A stretch of DNA of 64,000 bases from Galbula dea (GCA_013399015.1 VWZX01002701.1:1-64000); one strand, 5' to 3'. Shown: positions 1 through 12,825, counted from the first letter of the stretch. Notes: generated from the sequence alone by a model not told the origin. Numbers and translations are program-made.

Positions 1-470
1 CTCCTGCTCACAGTGGAGTGCTTGAGGGAGTCTGTGGCATATTTGGGGCTCTTATGCTGTGCTTTGGGACTCTTGCAGGCTTTTGGGAGTGCTTCTGTGC
101 ACTCTTGGCTTGCTTTAGGCTTGGTCTGTGACCATTTGAGCTGCTTCTTTCCAGTGCACTGTGGTGCCAGGATGGTTCTGCTCCCTCCCCCGCCCTTCTC
201 CGTGGGATGCCCTTCCCATCCCAGCCCTGCTGACTTCCTTTGTCTGGTACCTTCATGGTGTAGGCTCTCCCCACACTGGTTGCTGTACTACTCGAAGAAC
301 ATCGCAGCACCCCGTCGCCCACCAAATCCGCTGAGACCTTTGCCGAGGCGCCCAAAGCCCTGTGGTCCAGCAGAGGCCTGTGCCCAGCCACTGGGAGTCC
401 ACCCCAGCCATACAGGGCTTTGCTGACCTTTACACCTTTTTGTTTATCCACGCAGACATGGTCACCGCTA
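1..470. other. Unassigned intergenic segment, relatively CpG-containing
   Basis: Both strands are open for about 140 codons but neither frame has recognisable homology or consistent coding character. Several CpGs cluster at 292-352. It could be the edge of an unrecognised repeat or retroelement. Confidence 0.4.
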
Positions 471-567
471 TATAGTTCGCATCCAGCTTCACAATCGGAG
501 TACCATGGACCATATTAAGAGATCATTTGAGTGTTTTGCTCTGCTCTTTCCTAAGGACAATCACAAA

Positions 568-800
568 ATTGGTTTGTTTGGAAGAGACCTTTTAGATCCT
601 TGAGTCCAACCACTAACCCGTCAGTGGAGTGCCAGGTCAGCACTAAACCATTTACCTCAGCATCACATCTCCATGTTTTTTCAATCCCTGCAGGGATTGT
701 GACCTCACCATTGCCCTGGGCTGCCTGTACCAGGGCTTGATAACCATTTCTGTGAAGAAATTTTTCCAAATATCCAACCTAAATCATGAGAGGGCAGTGG
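568..800 (-). mobile_element. CR1 LINE fragment (3' region)
   Basis: CR1 sense is on the minus strand; on the plus strand it shows the typical blocks ggaagagacc, gtccaacc, tgacctcaccattgccctgg and gaagaaatttttcc. 5' truncated and diverged. Confidence 0.85.
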
Positions 801-1435
801 GGTTTGATCAGGACCCAAACCCCTTTCCCAAGGCATCAGCATTATCCCTGCCAACCTCTGTAAGACATATCCAGTGTCCTTTGTACCCCAGGGTTTCAAA
901 TAAATAAAGGGGAGAGAGAGAAACTGAGATTTGCTTTTGTTGCCATAGCAGCCTTCTGGATTATTTAGACTGATAGCATTTGTGAAAAATCAACAAAGGG
1001 TTGAAGATCTCTTGGAAATGGGAGCAGATGTAACACTGTTTGCCGTGTGCCACCAGAGGAAAATCAATTGGCAAAGGCAACATCATCAGAGCAAAAGCCT
1101 AACCCATATTATGCAGTGGGAAATGTCACTTACCCTAGATTGCAGGGGAGAGCTCTAAAGGAGAGAAATTCCCTCCACATATATATTGTTGGAAGACATT
1201 CTCAGCAAAGAGGCGAACCGCTGCTGGGAGAAGGTTGGAATTTTCTCCCCTCCAGAACTGGATGAAGCACCATGTGATACAAAGAAAAGGTTGTTAACAT
1301 TATCAATGAATTAGAAAGGTCTCTGCAAGAGGAGTAATAGCACCCTTGGAGAGCAGATGGGGCTTTAGACCCCAAGTTGCTGCTGCAGCAACCACTGGAA
1401 TAATGAGTGCCACCTTGCCACACCAGAGCATAGAG
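801..1435. other. Intergenic, nothing recognised
   Basis: No coding homology or clear repeat between the first two CR1 copies. Confidence 0.6.
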
Positions 1436-1890
1436 TCATAGAATCATAGGATTGTTTGGGGTGGAAGAGAACTTTAAGTCATGTCCAACCATCAACAATT
1501 CAATTCTTATCCCAGCACTGCCAAGTCACCACTAAATCATGTCCCTCAGCACTGTAGCTAACCGTCTTTGAAAACCCTCCAGGCATGGTGACTCCACCAC
1601 TGCACTGGACAGCATGTGCCAGGGCTTGACAACCCTTCTGGGGAACAAATTGTTCCTAATGTCCAACCTAAACCTCCCCTGGTGCAAACTGAGCCCATTT
1701 CCTCTTGTCCTAGTGCTCTTTCCTTTGAAGAAAACACCAATCCCCACCTCACTCTAACCTTCTTTCAAGTAGTTGTAGAGAGCAAGAAGGTCTCCCCTGA
1801 GCCTCTTCTTCTCCAGACTGAACAACCACAGTTTCCTCAGCTGCTCCTCAGAGGACTTGTGCTCTAGACCCTCCACCAGCTTCCTTCCTC
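1436..1890 (-). mobile_element. CR1 LINE fragment with 3' tail
   Basis: On the plus strand it begins with the reversed 3' tail (catagaatcatagg), then runs through the standard CR1 3' UTR blocks to ctccaccagc. About 455 bp, sense on minus. Confidence 0.92.
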
Positions 1891-2867
1891 TTCTTTCTTA
1901 CAGGTTCCTTTAAGTAATGGAAGGCTGCAAGAAGATATCTCCAGAGACCTTTAGGAAAGCAGTATTTATTCCGAAGACAGTGCGGTGGAGCCAGATCCTT
2001 CCCTGCTCAGGATGACCCCTGCAGGAAGTAAACTTCCATTCTTTGTCTCTTCCAAGGAGGGGAAAACAAACAAACAAACAGTTTATTAGGCTTTGCTGAG
2101 GTGTGCTCTGGTTAGAGTGATTATAGCTATTGATTCCTATAACTACACATGTAGGACAAAGGAACTAATCACCTCTGTGCTCAGTCAACATGGAGCTGCA
2201 TCCATGTCAAGCCTGGTAACGCCAGCACAGCTCTTGAGTGCCCTGCCAGCCTCATTCCATCCTGCGGCACCACACACAGCACCTGCAGGATGGCATGGAG
2301 CCAACCACAGTTTTCTCCTGGGATTTCCTACCACCCTTGCTTGGCTTCCAAAAACCCCAAAGGGCTCCTGTTTCCTCCTATGCCAGCTGAAACTCATCCT
2401 GCCTGGAAATGGGTGGACTTGCTATGATAACAGGGGATCAACGGAGTCATTTCAGGGGATCAAGGAGCACCTGGCCCCTGATGCTGTGTGTGCACTGAGG
2501 AGGGTGTGAAGGCACAGTGGTGCTGGATGACCAGGCTCTGCGGCTTCACTCATTGGATCATTTTGCTGGTGAAAGGTGAAAAATTGGCATTTGAGTTTCA
2601 TATGTGTAAGGTAAGAGGTGATGGGAGCTCTTGCTCATCTGCCTCTCCATCAAAGGGAGCTTTGGAGAACAATCCTGGAGGTGGTTGCTCCCATGGAGGC
2701 ACAAGGAGCATGGCTCCAATGCCACTGAAGTTATGTTCCAAGTTATAAACTGTAACTAAGACTTTCAGCAGGCAGACATGTTTGCCTTGAAAGCAGACAG
2801 AAAAAAAATCCAAAAGCCTAATTCCCCCTGAACAGCAGTATCTAAGGTGATGCAGGGTCAGAGTTTT
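1891..2867. other. Intergenic, nothing recognised
   Basis: Contains a short CAAA run near 2067-2080. Open frames here are short and without homology. Confidence 0.6.
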
Positions 2868-3090
2868 TAAGCCTGGAGAAGAGAAGGCTCCAGGGAGACC
2901 TTCTTGGAGCCTTCCAAGACTTAAAGGGCCTATCAGAAAGGTAGGGACACACTTTGTAGCAGGACGTGTTGTAACAGGACAGGGGTTTGAAACTCAAAGA
3001 GGGAGATTTAGACTAGATAGAAGGAAGAAAGTTTTTATGCTGAAGGTGGTGAGACCCTGGCCCAGGTTGCCCAGAAAGGTCATAGATGCA
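2868..3090 (+). mobile_element. CR1 LINE fragment, internal
   Basis: Plus-sense CR1 from gcctggagaagagaaggctc to ggttgcccagaaagg; the 3' tail is missing. It lies 230 bp from an oppositely oriented copy. Confidence 0.88.
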
Positions 3091-3319
3091 TAAAGGAGGT
3101 TCGTGCATAAATAGTGCTTTTAAAATACTCACCTTTAGCAAGTGACCTCCTGATGGCACTCTTTGGTGCTTTTTGCTGCTTCCTAGATCTGTGAAAAGTG
3201 ATCAAAGAGAATTAGTCACATTTCAGGCTGGGAAACTCATGGGGCTGTGTGGAGCTGGGAACCCCCAAAGTGAGGATGCTCATAGTCTGGTGCCAGGGCA
3301 AGGAGACACTCACTGCACT

Positions 3320-3785
3320 CATAGATTCACTCAGGCTGGGAAAGACCTTTAAGATCATCAAATCCAACCATGAACCTAATCCTGCCAAGTCCACCACTAC
3401 ACCGTGTCCCTTAGCACCACATCTCCATGTCTTTTCAATCCCTCCAGGGCTGGCAACTCCACCACTGCCCTGGGCAGCCTGGGCCAGGACTTGACAACCA
3501 TTTGGGGAAGAAATTGTTCCTCATGTCCAACCTAAATTTCCCCTGGCACAATCTGAGGCTGTTTGCTCTTGTCCTATCACTCATTACTTGGGAGAAGAAA
3601 GTGAGCAGGTCTCCTTTCAGGTAGCTGGAGAGAGTGAGAAAGTCTCCCCTGAGCCTCCTTTTCTCCAGGCTAACCACCCCCAGTTCCCTCAGCTGCTCCT
3701 CACAACACTTGTGCTCTAGACCCTTCACCAGCTTCATTTCCAGTCTGTGGGCACACTCCAGCACCTCAATATCCTTCTTGGAATG
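3320..3785 (-). mobile_element. CR1 LINE fragment
   Basis: Minus-sense copy of about 465 bp, from the 3' terminal block (catagattcactcaggctgg) to the cttgtgctctagacccttc block. It forms an inverted pair with the fragment at 2868-3090. Confidence 0.92.
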
Positions 3786-4686
3786 ATGGAAGAAAGTAAC
3801 CAGAGGCACAGTGAGAGCAAAGGTGGGGAAAGGAGCTGAAATATTCTGAACTGGTTTGCACAGAGCCCATGAGCCATCTAGGGTAAAGGAGCTCTCCCCA
3901 TCACTGGTCCCTGTACATGGCTAGCCCCAGGCCAGCTGAGATGCATTTTAGAGATCCCTGCATCTGTTGGGAGTGTCCACTGTGGTGATGGATCACAGCC
4001 TCCAGCTGTGGCCAATCTCAGCAGCAATCCTGCCAGCCCAGAGACCAGCAAAAAATTACTTTGCCTGCACTTTCCAAAGTGAAAAGTTACCTTATTAAAT
4101 TACCAGGCTGTGAAAAATGTCATGTTCCTCTGAAGAGAAGAGGACCACATAAAATTTGGGCTCATTTTGACGAGATACCTTCAGCAAGCGTAAGTCACTC
4201 ATAGGTTAGTTAACCTCTCTTCTCAGGCAGTTCTGCAAGTGAAATGACAAAGCTTCCTCTCACCCTCAGGCATTTATTAAACTTGCAATGAATCTGGGTA
4301 TGCTAATGTCTTTTTTCTTTTTACAGGTCTGAAGCTGTACTGCCTGGAAGCCACTTGCCATCAGTACAGGATATCACTGGCTCTTTACCTTCTTTTCTCC
4401 TCAAATATAGATAAAAAGAATAATATTAGAGAATGGAAGGGGAATTTTTATCAGCCATGATACATAATGCCATTTTTTTATGTACATTCAAAGCAGCAAA
4501 TTAGACACCTGCTGGTGCTCTTCCATTTACCATACACCAGGGACGGGATGCTGGCTATAGGGATGAGCAGCAGCACGAGAGGGATGGAGGGTCACAGCCC
4601 CAGCACTGGGCACGAGGGGGTCACCAGACCCAAAATACAACAAAGAAATCCCCCAAACTAGCCACAGTTCCCTGGTTTATATCTGT
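3786..4686. other. Intergenic, nothing recognised
   Basis: Non-repeat sequence, AT-richer at 4060-4330. No coding match. Confidence 0.6.
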
Positions 4687-4780
4687 GCAACCTGCTCTAG
4701 GTGAACCTGCTCTGACAGGGGGGATTGGACTAGATGATCCCCAGAGGTCCCTTCCAACCCCCAACATTCTGAGACTATGT
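4687..4780 (+). mobile_element. CR1 3' end fragment
   Basis: The core ggactagatgatccccagag with gtcccttccaacc is the CR1 3' UTR signature. About 95 bp, plus-sense. Confidence 0.85.
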
Positions 4781-5059
4781 GATAGCAATGGCACTGAAAG
4801 CTCATGGAGTTGGGACATGTGCAGTCCTACCTTGTTCTGTCTCTGATGGGATATTGGCCTCCCAACCCCATGCCAGCTCCAACCTGCATGGCTTTTCCTT
4901 GATGAGGTATCAAGGCACTAAAGATGAAATGCTTTGCAGGATGCTTGGGAGCTATTTTAATTCAAGGTGCAATTATTTGAAATGGCAATTATATGCTTGG
5001 CCAGACTCGGCCACAGATGTCTCTTAAAACCTCATGTGAAGGGGAGGCTGTGGGTTTGG

Positions 5060-5250
5060 AGGAAGACATTTTTCCTAATGTCCAACTAAACCTCCCCTGG
5101 TGCAATTTGAAACCATTTCCTTTTGTCCTATCACTTGTTACTTGAGAGAAGAGAGTGAGCAGGTCTCCTTTCAGGTAGTTGGAGAGAGTGAGAAGGTCTC
5201 CTCTGGGCCTCTTCTTCTCCAGACTAAACCACCCCGGTTCCCTCAGTTGA
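5060..5250 (-). mobile_element. CR1 LINE fragment, internal
   Basis: Minus-sense; it carries the aacctcccctggtgcaa, gagaaggtctcc and cttcttctccaga blocks but lacks the 3' tail. A 295-codon plus-strand open frame starts inside it and is therefore not a gene. Confidence 0.88.
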
Positions 5251-7504
5251 TAGAATATATCCTTGGAAACAATCACTGTCAAGGAAAGCTTTATGGCAAA
5301 GCTGTTGGCAGTGAAGGAGTTGGGAGAGGAGTTTTTTTTCCCTCTGGCAGAGTCTGTATCCAGAGAGATTGCCAAGAGCTCTTTGACAGTCCTTCAGCCT
5401 CCAAGAAAAATTGGATTTTTTGTAGCTGTGGAGGATTATTGCCCTTCCACAGCACTGTAGAGGTTCTGGTGTTGCTGCTGATGTTGGTGCAGATTAAGCA
5501 TTTGTTTCCATCTGGCCATGAGTTTGTCTTGGCATCACTGGCCCTAGGATGTGGTATTGGGCTGATGAGCAGAAGCAGGAGCATCCTTACGCCTCTGAAG
5601 AGCACTTGCTTCTCAGCCTGGTCCACTGTGGCTCTCAGAGCTCCTCAGTACCTGTGTGGCACTCAGTTTTTGCATTACCCCAGAGCAACAAGACTTCACA
5701 CCTACACCCATCTCATCTGGGGTGCTTGTGCTCCTCCCAAAGGTGGCTGCAATGGATTAGGGAGATTATTACCTCTCCCCTCAGGCAACATGAAAATTTG
5801 GGGAGGCCTCATGAAATGCATAAAGCTCATGCTGCAGGCAGAGCTGTTCATTAAGCAGCACAAGAAGCATGTGCTGAACACTAGCAGTGAAATCCATATT
5901 TTCAATTCTTCCCAGCCCTGTAAAGATGGAGAATTTAGCAGCAGGGACCTAGCTGTTGGTGATTTATGTTGCTCTGTGGCAGAATGAGATTTGCAGACAC
6001 AGCCACTCCTTCTTCCCCTTCCCTTCTCCTGCTCAGCAAGGACGAGCTGTTGAAAGCCATCCAGTGTCTCTGCTCAGCTGCTGCCCTGGGCTCGAGTGCT
6101 GCTTGACAGTGCTGGTGGCCATCGAGGGAGGATGTTTGTCAGCAGATGCTCTCCATTGCTGCTTCCAGAAGTTGCATGATGAAATGGAGTGCAAAGCACT
6201 GAAATGAAAAAAGAGCAAGGAGAGCTCTCTGAGCGCTGCTCTGCCAGCAAACACCTGCTCTGAAGGCCATGTGGGCCACCTCCCTGGGGTCTGGGGCAGC
6301 TTGTGCTGCTGGAGTCTCAGCTGGAGATCAAGAAGCCCTGAGGAGCTGCTGCTGTGCCATGCTTGACCCTCTTATTGGCAGAAGCCAGCCCAGAAACATT
6401 TGTGTCTCTTCATCACTGGAGCTGGATGGTGATGGGACCTTTCACGTGCTGATCCAGGCTGGTGGAGCATCCTTCATGCCAGTGTAGCACTGGGTACCCT
6501 GCCCCAGCTTGAGTGCATGAGGGGAGGACCCAGGCATCAAGGGCATCCCAGCCGACTGCCCAAACCTCGCTCCTCTGCCTGCCAGCACGAGCAGACTTGG
6601 TGTCACCCTGCCTCTTGGTGACAAAACATCTTCTGCCCACACAAGGAGATGGATCTGCTGCCACCACATCCTCACTTCCCACCAGCCAGTGTTTTGGCAT
6701 GGCTCTGTGCAGAGATGGCAACTTCTCAGAAAATCCTGCCAAGCAGGCACTTTTTTTTCACTCTATAATCACAAATATTCCCCCTGGAAACCATTGGAAA
6801 ATGGGTCCATGAGCTGACTGCAGATGGAAAGCAAGAGATCCTCATTGTGGCCATTCCAGTGCATCCTCAAAGGATGGGGGGAGAAGAAAGGAAAAGCATC
6901 TCCTCCTCCCCCTGCCCTGGGAAAGTGACCTTTGGATGTGGGATTTCCCCTTCTGCTCCCAAATGCTCAGGGAGCCTTGTTGCCACGCTTGGGTCTTGTG
7001 TCCCAAAAAGGGGGAAAAGAGAGAAGGTTGCCCAAGGACTCACCTTTCCTGAGCTGTCAGGAAGGGTGAAACACACCTGTCGTCTCCAGCCTTGGATCAC
7101 AGCTTGACTCATGGGAATCACTGCCTGAGCAGTGAGACTGCCTGGGGCAGGTTCTCCTGTAAAAGCTATCAAATCATTGCTCAGTGCCAGGTCTGACATT
7201 TCCATCAGAGATGGCTTTTATCCCAGTTTGTGCTGGGGAAGCTCTGCTGCTGCCCCTCATTGGCCTCTGCTTCCACCTATTTATTCAGCATCAGTATTTT
7301 TTCCCCTAAATCCCCTATTCCTGTGCTCAGCCAGCCTCGAGCAGTGAGATCCCAGAATGGATCCCACTCCTCCTGGTGTGGGCCCCAGTGATCCCTCATG
7401 GCTGTGCTGAGGTTTGGACAGATGCCACCTGGACACTCTGCAGGGTGTCCCCTCTCATGTTGGATCTCAGGCATTTAATGCCACAAAGTTGCTTTATCAT
7501 AGAC
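5251..7504. other. Intergenic, nothing recognised
   Basis: A 2.25-kb stretch without recognisable repeats. Open frames of about 100 codons occur on both strands with no family features. Confidence 0.6.
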
Positions 7505-7905
7505 TAATAAAATCATAGGATCATTCAGGTTGGAAAAGACCACTGAGATCACTGAGTCCAACCATTAATCAGCAGTGCCAGGTCACCACTAAACCATGTC
7601 CCTCAGCAGAACATCTCAATGTAATTTCAATCCTTACAGGCATGGTGACTCCACCACTGCCCTCAGCAGCCTGGGTCAGGCCTTGACAACCTTTTTTGGG
7701 GAAGAAATTTTTCCCCAATATCCAACCTAAACTTCCCCTGGAGCAACTTGAGGCCATTTCCTCTTATACTATTGCTCTTTTCTTGGAGAAGAGACCAACC
7801 CCCACCTCATTGCAACCTCCTTTCAGGGAGGTAGAAAGAGTGAGAAGGTCTCCCCTGAGCCTCTTCTTCTCCAGCCTGAACAGCCCCAGTTCCCTCAGCT
7901 CTAAA
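7505..7905 (-). mobile_element. CR1 LINE fragment with 3' tail
   Basis: Minus-sense, about 400 bp, from aaaatcataggatcattcag to the agttccctcagctc block. Closely similar in structure to the copies at 1436 and 34105. Confidence 0.92.
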
Positions 7906-8744
7906 TGCCTCCTCTCCTCTGGGACAAGGTGGGCTTTTTTCCCACCACAGAGGACAGGGAATGATGTGCAGGTGGCAGAGGTGTCCTACCAGCCAGGAGG
8001 GCTCCTCAGCTCCCAGAGCACTGCAGATTTCCCCAGATCACATCACTGCTGAAAATCTCATGCAAACAATCCCTGGCCTATGCTCACCTAACACCAGACC
8101 CTTGCACACCAGCCTTTGCACACCTCTTGTCCCTGGGAAGTTTGCAGGGGTGTCCATGCCTCTGTGGTCCCTCTAAGAACCAGTTAGCTTCCTGAGAGAA
8201 AACCTGTGTTGGGTTCTGCTGCTTTACAGTGAACTCAGTGAATGGCAAGCTGCAACTTGCCATGTCAAATCCTCTTTACATTCACTGCCCTGCCAGGGAG
8301 CTTCTAAGCCTGCTTCCTCCTGCAAGAGCCCAGTGGTGCAGGCTGTGGGCTGCCACAGGTGTGCTCCTGCAGGGGAGGAGGAAGCAAAGGTCTCAGAGAC
8401 ATTCCTGCTGAGCATCATCTTCCCTCTCTGCCAACAAGACATGAGGGTTCCCATCACCTTCCTTATCCTTCATCACAAGATAGGCTTTTCCCATCTGGAA
8501 ACTGGGGCAAAGCCATCAGCCAGAGCCCAGGGAACCTTGGATGAAAGAAGGAGAAGCAGAAGCAGCTGATGTGCTGCAAACCCCACTCCTCACCTGTGGC
8601 TCAGTGGCCAGACACCACACAGTCAGATGGGACAGAGCATGCCCTCTCAGGGTGGTTTGGTACCCAGCCATGGCCTCTGCTCCTGCATCCTCTGCTCTGC
8701 CCAACACACCTCTGTGTAGCCAACACTCAAATATCCACAAAACA
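7906..8744. other. Intergenic, nothing recognised
   Basis: Short overlapping open frames only; no homology seen. Confidence 0.6.
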
Positions 8745-8856
8745 TATCCAGAAAAAATATCCTGAGTAACATGCCCTAGAGGACCCTGCTAGAGCAGGGA
8801 GGTTGGACTGGATGACCTCTGATGGTCCCTTCCCACCATAACCATCCTGTGAAAAC
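8745..8856 (+). mobile_element. CR1 3' end fragment
   Basis: Plus-sense; contains ctgctagagcagggagg and ggttggactggatgacctc. Same subfamily signature as the fragment at 13708. Confidence 0.88.
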
Positions 8857-10401
8857 CACTAGGAAGGGAAATATTTTGGAATTAGCATTTTGGAAGCTGC
8901 TGCAAGGGAAGCTTTGGGCCATCAGTGGGTGAGCATGTCCACAGCTTAGAGTGCTAGTGGCAAAGTGCCTCCTGGTGCTGCTGTTGGTCCTCTCAGCCAA
9001 AAGCACCAAGAGCCTCTGCTTCTCTCCAGGAGGAGTCTCCAAAGCCAACAGCTGCAGATGTGAGGGGAAAAGCCAAACAGCACTCATCACTGGTGGATTT
9101 GCACCTGGCTTCTGCTACCAAGGAAGAAATTAGCAGAATGAATCACACAAGAGCAGCAGCACACTGGGGAGCTCAGCACATTTCATCAAGCCCAACATGC
9201 TGGACAGGGAAATGTTCACCATCAGCAGGAGCAGCAATAGCAAAAATCAGATGAATGTAAATTAAAGTAAACCAAAAAGCTTTGTAAAAGGAGAGACCAA
9301 GGCTCCAGGCAGTGCTTGGGGACCTCCCCTCCACAGCAGCCATTGGGCTGATTTTTCAGAGGAGATTAAATAATGTAGTGGTGGCCTGGCAGGGAAGCAG
9401 CACTGTCATTCTCTAAAGCTTTCCCCTTGCAAAGCAGCAATCAACTGCCACAGTTATTGGTGAGGGGAAAGGATCAAAGCACTAAGAGCAAGATAAACAG
9501 TTTCTCTGTAGCTGTCCCCATCACTGGGACCCCCAAAACAGAGTGGGGCCAGTGCTGGCACTCATGACCTCTTCCCTGACCTTGATGGGTGGGCATAAAA
9601 CTCCTCCCCACCTGGGTGACAGCTGCCTCATCTACACAGAAGCTGAAAAACCCCTACAAAATTAAATGAAAGCACTTAAAACACCCCTGGGAGCTAGCAG
9701 GAGGAGCTCTGGCCTCCCTGTTTCTTGGTCACAGCCACATCAGGAGCTGGGCACACTCCACATGTGCCACCCCACAGGGAGAGGACATCAGGTACTAGCA
9801 GTGGGACCCAGGCTAATGCAAGGGGACACAGAGCCTTGTGAGGACAGGGAGCAGCAGCTGCTCTGACTCAGCAGGCTTGCACAGAAGAATTGCAGATGGA
9901 TGTTAAAGGCATTTAAGTTTTAATTTTTTATGGTGCCTGACAGTTTCTCTTTTAATTAAAGCTGTGCTCATACAGGAAGGGTTGGAGCTGTTGTTTCTAT
10001 GCCTGCTCTGCCCCAGCAGATGCTGGTGGTTGTGTTTCACCCAGCAGGTTTGGAAAAGGAGTGGGATGGCCTCTGAGGGCACAGCTCTTTCCTATTTGTT
10101 TTAATGAAAATGCTCAGAGTGACACTGGTACAAGACAATCCTCTAGGGGAAAAAAAAATAGGGAAAAACTCCTTCAGGCTCCATTGTCTCCAAGATACTA
10201 GGTACACCAAGTCATTAAACCCCATCTTTTACACTTACACATGACACTGCACCTGCTGTATCCCTGGAATGGCCTTTTCATGGCTTCTGAGGGGAAATGG
10301 GATGAAAAAACAGCCCAGGACACAGCAGCAGCTGCAGTCACAAGTGAATGTGTCAGCAAAACTGGGTGATGAATTGTCTGGCTGCCTTAAGCCTTACAGG
10401 T

Positions 10402-10530
10402 GAGGCTGTTTCACATCCCATGCTCTTGGAGGTAGCCAAGCTGGCCAGGTACCACAGGAGAAGCTGCCCCACATCCCATGCTCCTCCGTACAGCTGAGCT
10501 GAGTGAGGCTGCCCCACATCCCACGTTCCC
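10402..10530 (+). repeat. Degenerate direct repeats around an acatccca core
   Basis: gaggctgtttcacatcccat (10402), gaagctgccccacatcccat (10460) and gaggctgccccacatcccac (10505) recur at 58- and 45-bp spacing: an unequal, decayed minisatellite-like array. Confidence 0.6.
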
Positions 10531-10789
10531 AGGTACAGCCGAGCACGGGCTGACAGGGACTCCCCAGTCTCAGCACTCCAGCCCAAAACAGCATCCACTG
10601 GGGAAACTCAGCTCCTGATGCAAAGGCTGCTGGTTGGATCCAACCAGAGCCAACCTGCTCCTGGGATAGAGAAACCAAAAAGCTCCTGTTCTGGATAGAT
10701 GGACACCTCGTGGTGGTGGTGGTGGCTGAATCGGTTCCTCCTCACTTTGCTCTTCTCAAGAGTCCTGTTCTCAGCCACTCACTAAAACC

Positions 10790-10930
10790 AGGCAGAAAAG
10801 CAGACTTAATTACCTGAGTAAATGGCTCCCAGGAAATAATTACCTCTTTTATGGAAGTGACCTCCTTAGACAGCGTTAAATTGGGGAGTAACAGAGACAT
10901 CTGGTGTCTCTGCAATCACTGCACCGAGGG
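10790..10930. promoter_or_regulatory. Candidate conserved non-coding stretch
   Basis: AT-rich, non-repeat block with cttaattacc, aaataattacctc and gcgttaaattgg, in otherwise GC-richer intergenic DNA. Weak, based on composition and motif style only. Confidence 0.15.
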
Positions 10931-11459
10931 GTGGGATGTGACCACATCCATGCTGTTATTCCCAGGCTTCAGCCACAGGTGATTTTTCTGTCCCTAAGAG
11001 CCAATTTTACACCCATGGCCACATCTGTGCTGAACAACACCAAAGTGCTCAGTGCTGGCACAGGATGAGCTGTGCCAGGGAAATATGGGATTGAGCTCCT
11101 GGTCCAGGAGACTGCAAGCCCTGCCCAGCTCTGTGGCACAGTGGGCTTTAACTGAGGGAAGGTGGACAAACCCAGGTGAAATCCTGAAGGACCCAGGGCC
11201 ACCTAGGCTACAAGCACATCTAAATCAATAACAGAAAGAATTCATTACCTGTGAGTGCATTATTTATTCTTCTAATGACATTTTCTCTAAGGGTTCATAA
11301 TTTTCTGCTTGCTCCCATCCATAGCTCCTCTTCCTTGGTTCCACCTGAACTTCCAGCCCAGGACAAATGTCTCACCAGGAAAAAGCAGTCCTCCACAAAA
11401 CCTGGGAAAGCTCTTTGATGCCCAGCAGGTCATCCCCCTCTGCAAGCTTCCAAAACCAC

Positions 11460-11560
11460 ATGGAGATGTTCCAGGGCAATATGCTCTGGGTGACCCTGCT
11501 TTAGCAGGGATTAGATGATCTCCAGAGGTTCCTTCCAACCTGTACCACGCTGAGACTAGA
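11460..11560 (+). mobile_element. CR1 3' end fragment
   Basis: Plus-sense; gtgaccctgctttagcaggg followed by gatgatctccagaggttcct is the degenerate CR1 3' signature. Confidence 0.82.
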
Positions 11561-12825
11561 GAACTGTGTTTCTAACCCAGGGTGAAGCAGCAGCCTCCTT
11601 TATTGGTTGTGGTTAAGTGATGATTGTTCCTAGCTGTTCTGGGTGAGGCACACCAGGGTGCTCTGCTGGGGCTCTCCTTGCTTCCCACCCTGACCACAGG
11701 TGATACAACTTTACCTTATGATTCTCATGAGGGTGAAAAGAGTGGATGCAGGGAGCAGAGAGACCCCAGACCCCTTCATTGAAAAATCAGCCCCTATGTG
11801 CAGAAAATTGTTACCTGGGAAACTGAAGGCAGAGGGTGAGCAGTGGGATGAGGCAGGGCAGCAGGATAAGCCAAGGCTGTGGGATAAGTCAAGCCTTGTC
11901 TTTAGCTGAAGACAGAGGCAGCAGCTACAGCAAATTAAGGGTCTTCATGTGAAAGCTCACTGTTGTGCTGCCAGCTCCTGCAGCAGCTCAGTAACCTGCA
12001 GAAAGTAGAGATAGAAATTAGAGAAGTGCCTCTGTATGAGTGTGATGATGCAGAAACCAAGCTGGGAGGTGACTTGCTTTTCCCTTTCTCTCACCACTGA
12101 AGCCAAACTCAGCTGTGATGATATTTTAGTAGAGAGAACTGGCAGTATTTGCCACGTGATCTGCCTGCCAGGTTCTGGGAGCAGTTCCCTGGGGCTGGGA
12201 GCAGTTCCCTGGGGCTGGGAGCACTCTTCTTTAACACCAAACCAAATGCATTTCACCAGGGATGGCTGTGGTGCCTTGTGTGGCAGCACTCTGCTCGTGT
12301 CACTGCTCTTGATGATCTTGTGCTGTGATGGTTGTTCTGCCCAGCCCTGTTCCCTTGCTTGAAGCTGCTCCAGCCTCACCCACCCCCAGCAGGACGCATC
12401 CTCTCTGCCCAGCATGGTCCCCCATGGAACACCTGGTGAGCAGCAGGTGAACACCTGGATGGAAGTGGCCAAATCCAGGGTGCCCCAAGCTCAGGCCACC
12501 TTGGTACCCAATGCAGTGAGAGACCCTGCAAGGGCTTCCTCACCTGGCCAGTCACTGCCCTTCAAAAGACACTTTGAGTTCAGATGTGACAGAAAAGGCC
12601 TTTTCTAGCCAGCTAGGAATAAAGTGGATGATTCAATTATTCTTTTTCACTAGATATGTTGTGTCCCTGCAGGACACAGATATTAGTGTAGGGCTGATGA
12701 CAGGGCTGATGACCTTGGCCTCCTGCTTCTTGGTCCCCAGCAGAGGTGGTGCAGCAGCAGGGATGTGCTGTACCCTCCCTGCATGGCAAACCAGCAGGTA
12801 GAAACCCAAAAAGGGTGTTGATTCT
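11561..12825. other. Intergenic, mostly unrecognised
   Basis: Contains the 20-bp tandem repeat. The 171-codon minus frame at 11957-12472 spans that repeat and shows no family features. Confidence 0.6.
12175..12224 (+). repeat. Short tandem repeat, 20-bp unit, 2.5 copies
   Basis: The unit ctgggagcagttccctgggg occurs perfectly at 12175-12194 and 12195-12214, followed by a half copy. Confidence 0.9.

Larger units (their letters stand above)
8857..11459. other. Intergenic, mostly unrecognised
   Basis: Includes the degenerate repeats at 10402-10530, a GTG-triplet run near 10710 and the AT-rich block at 10790-10930. No gene evidence. Confidence 0.6.

Noticed and set aside
5100..5987. 295-codon plus-strand open frame, the longest in the window
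   Set aside because: It begins inside an antisense CR1 3' fragment and continues into unique DNA with no domain, no splice logic and no family match.
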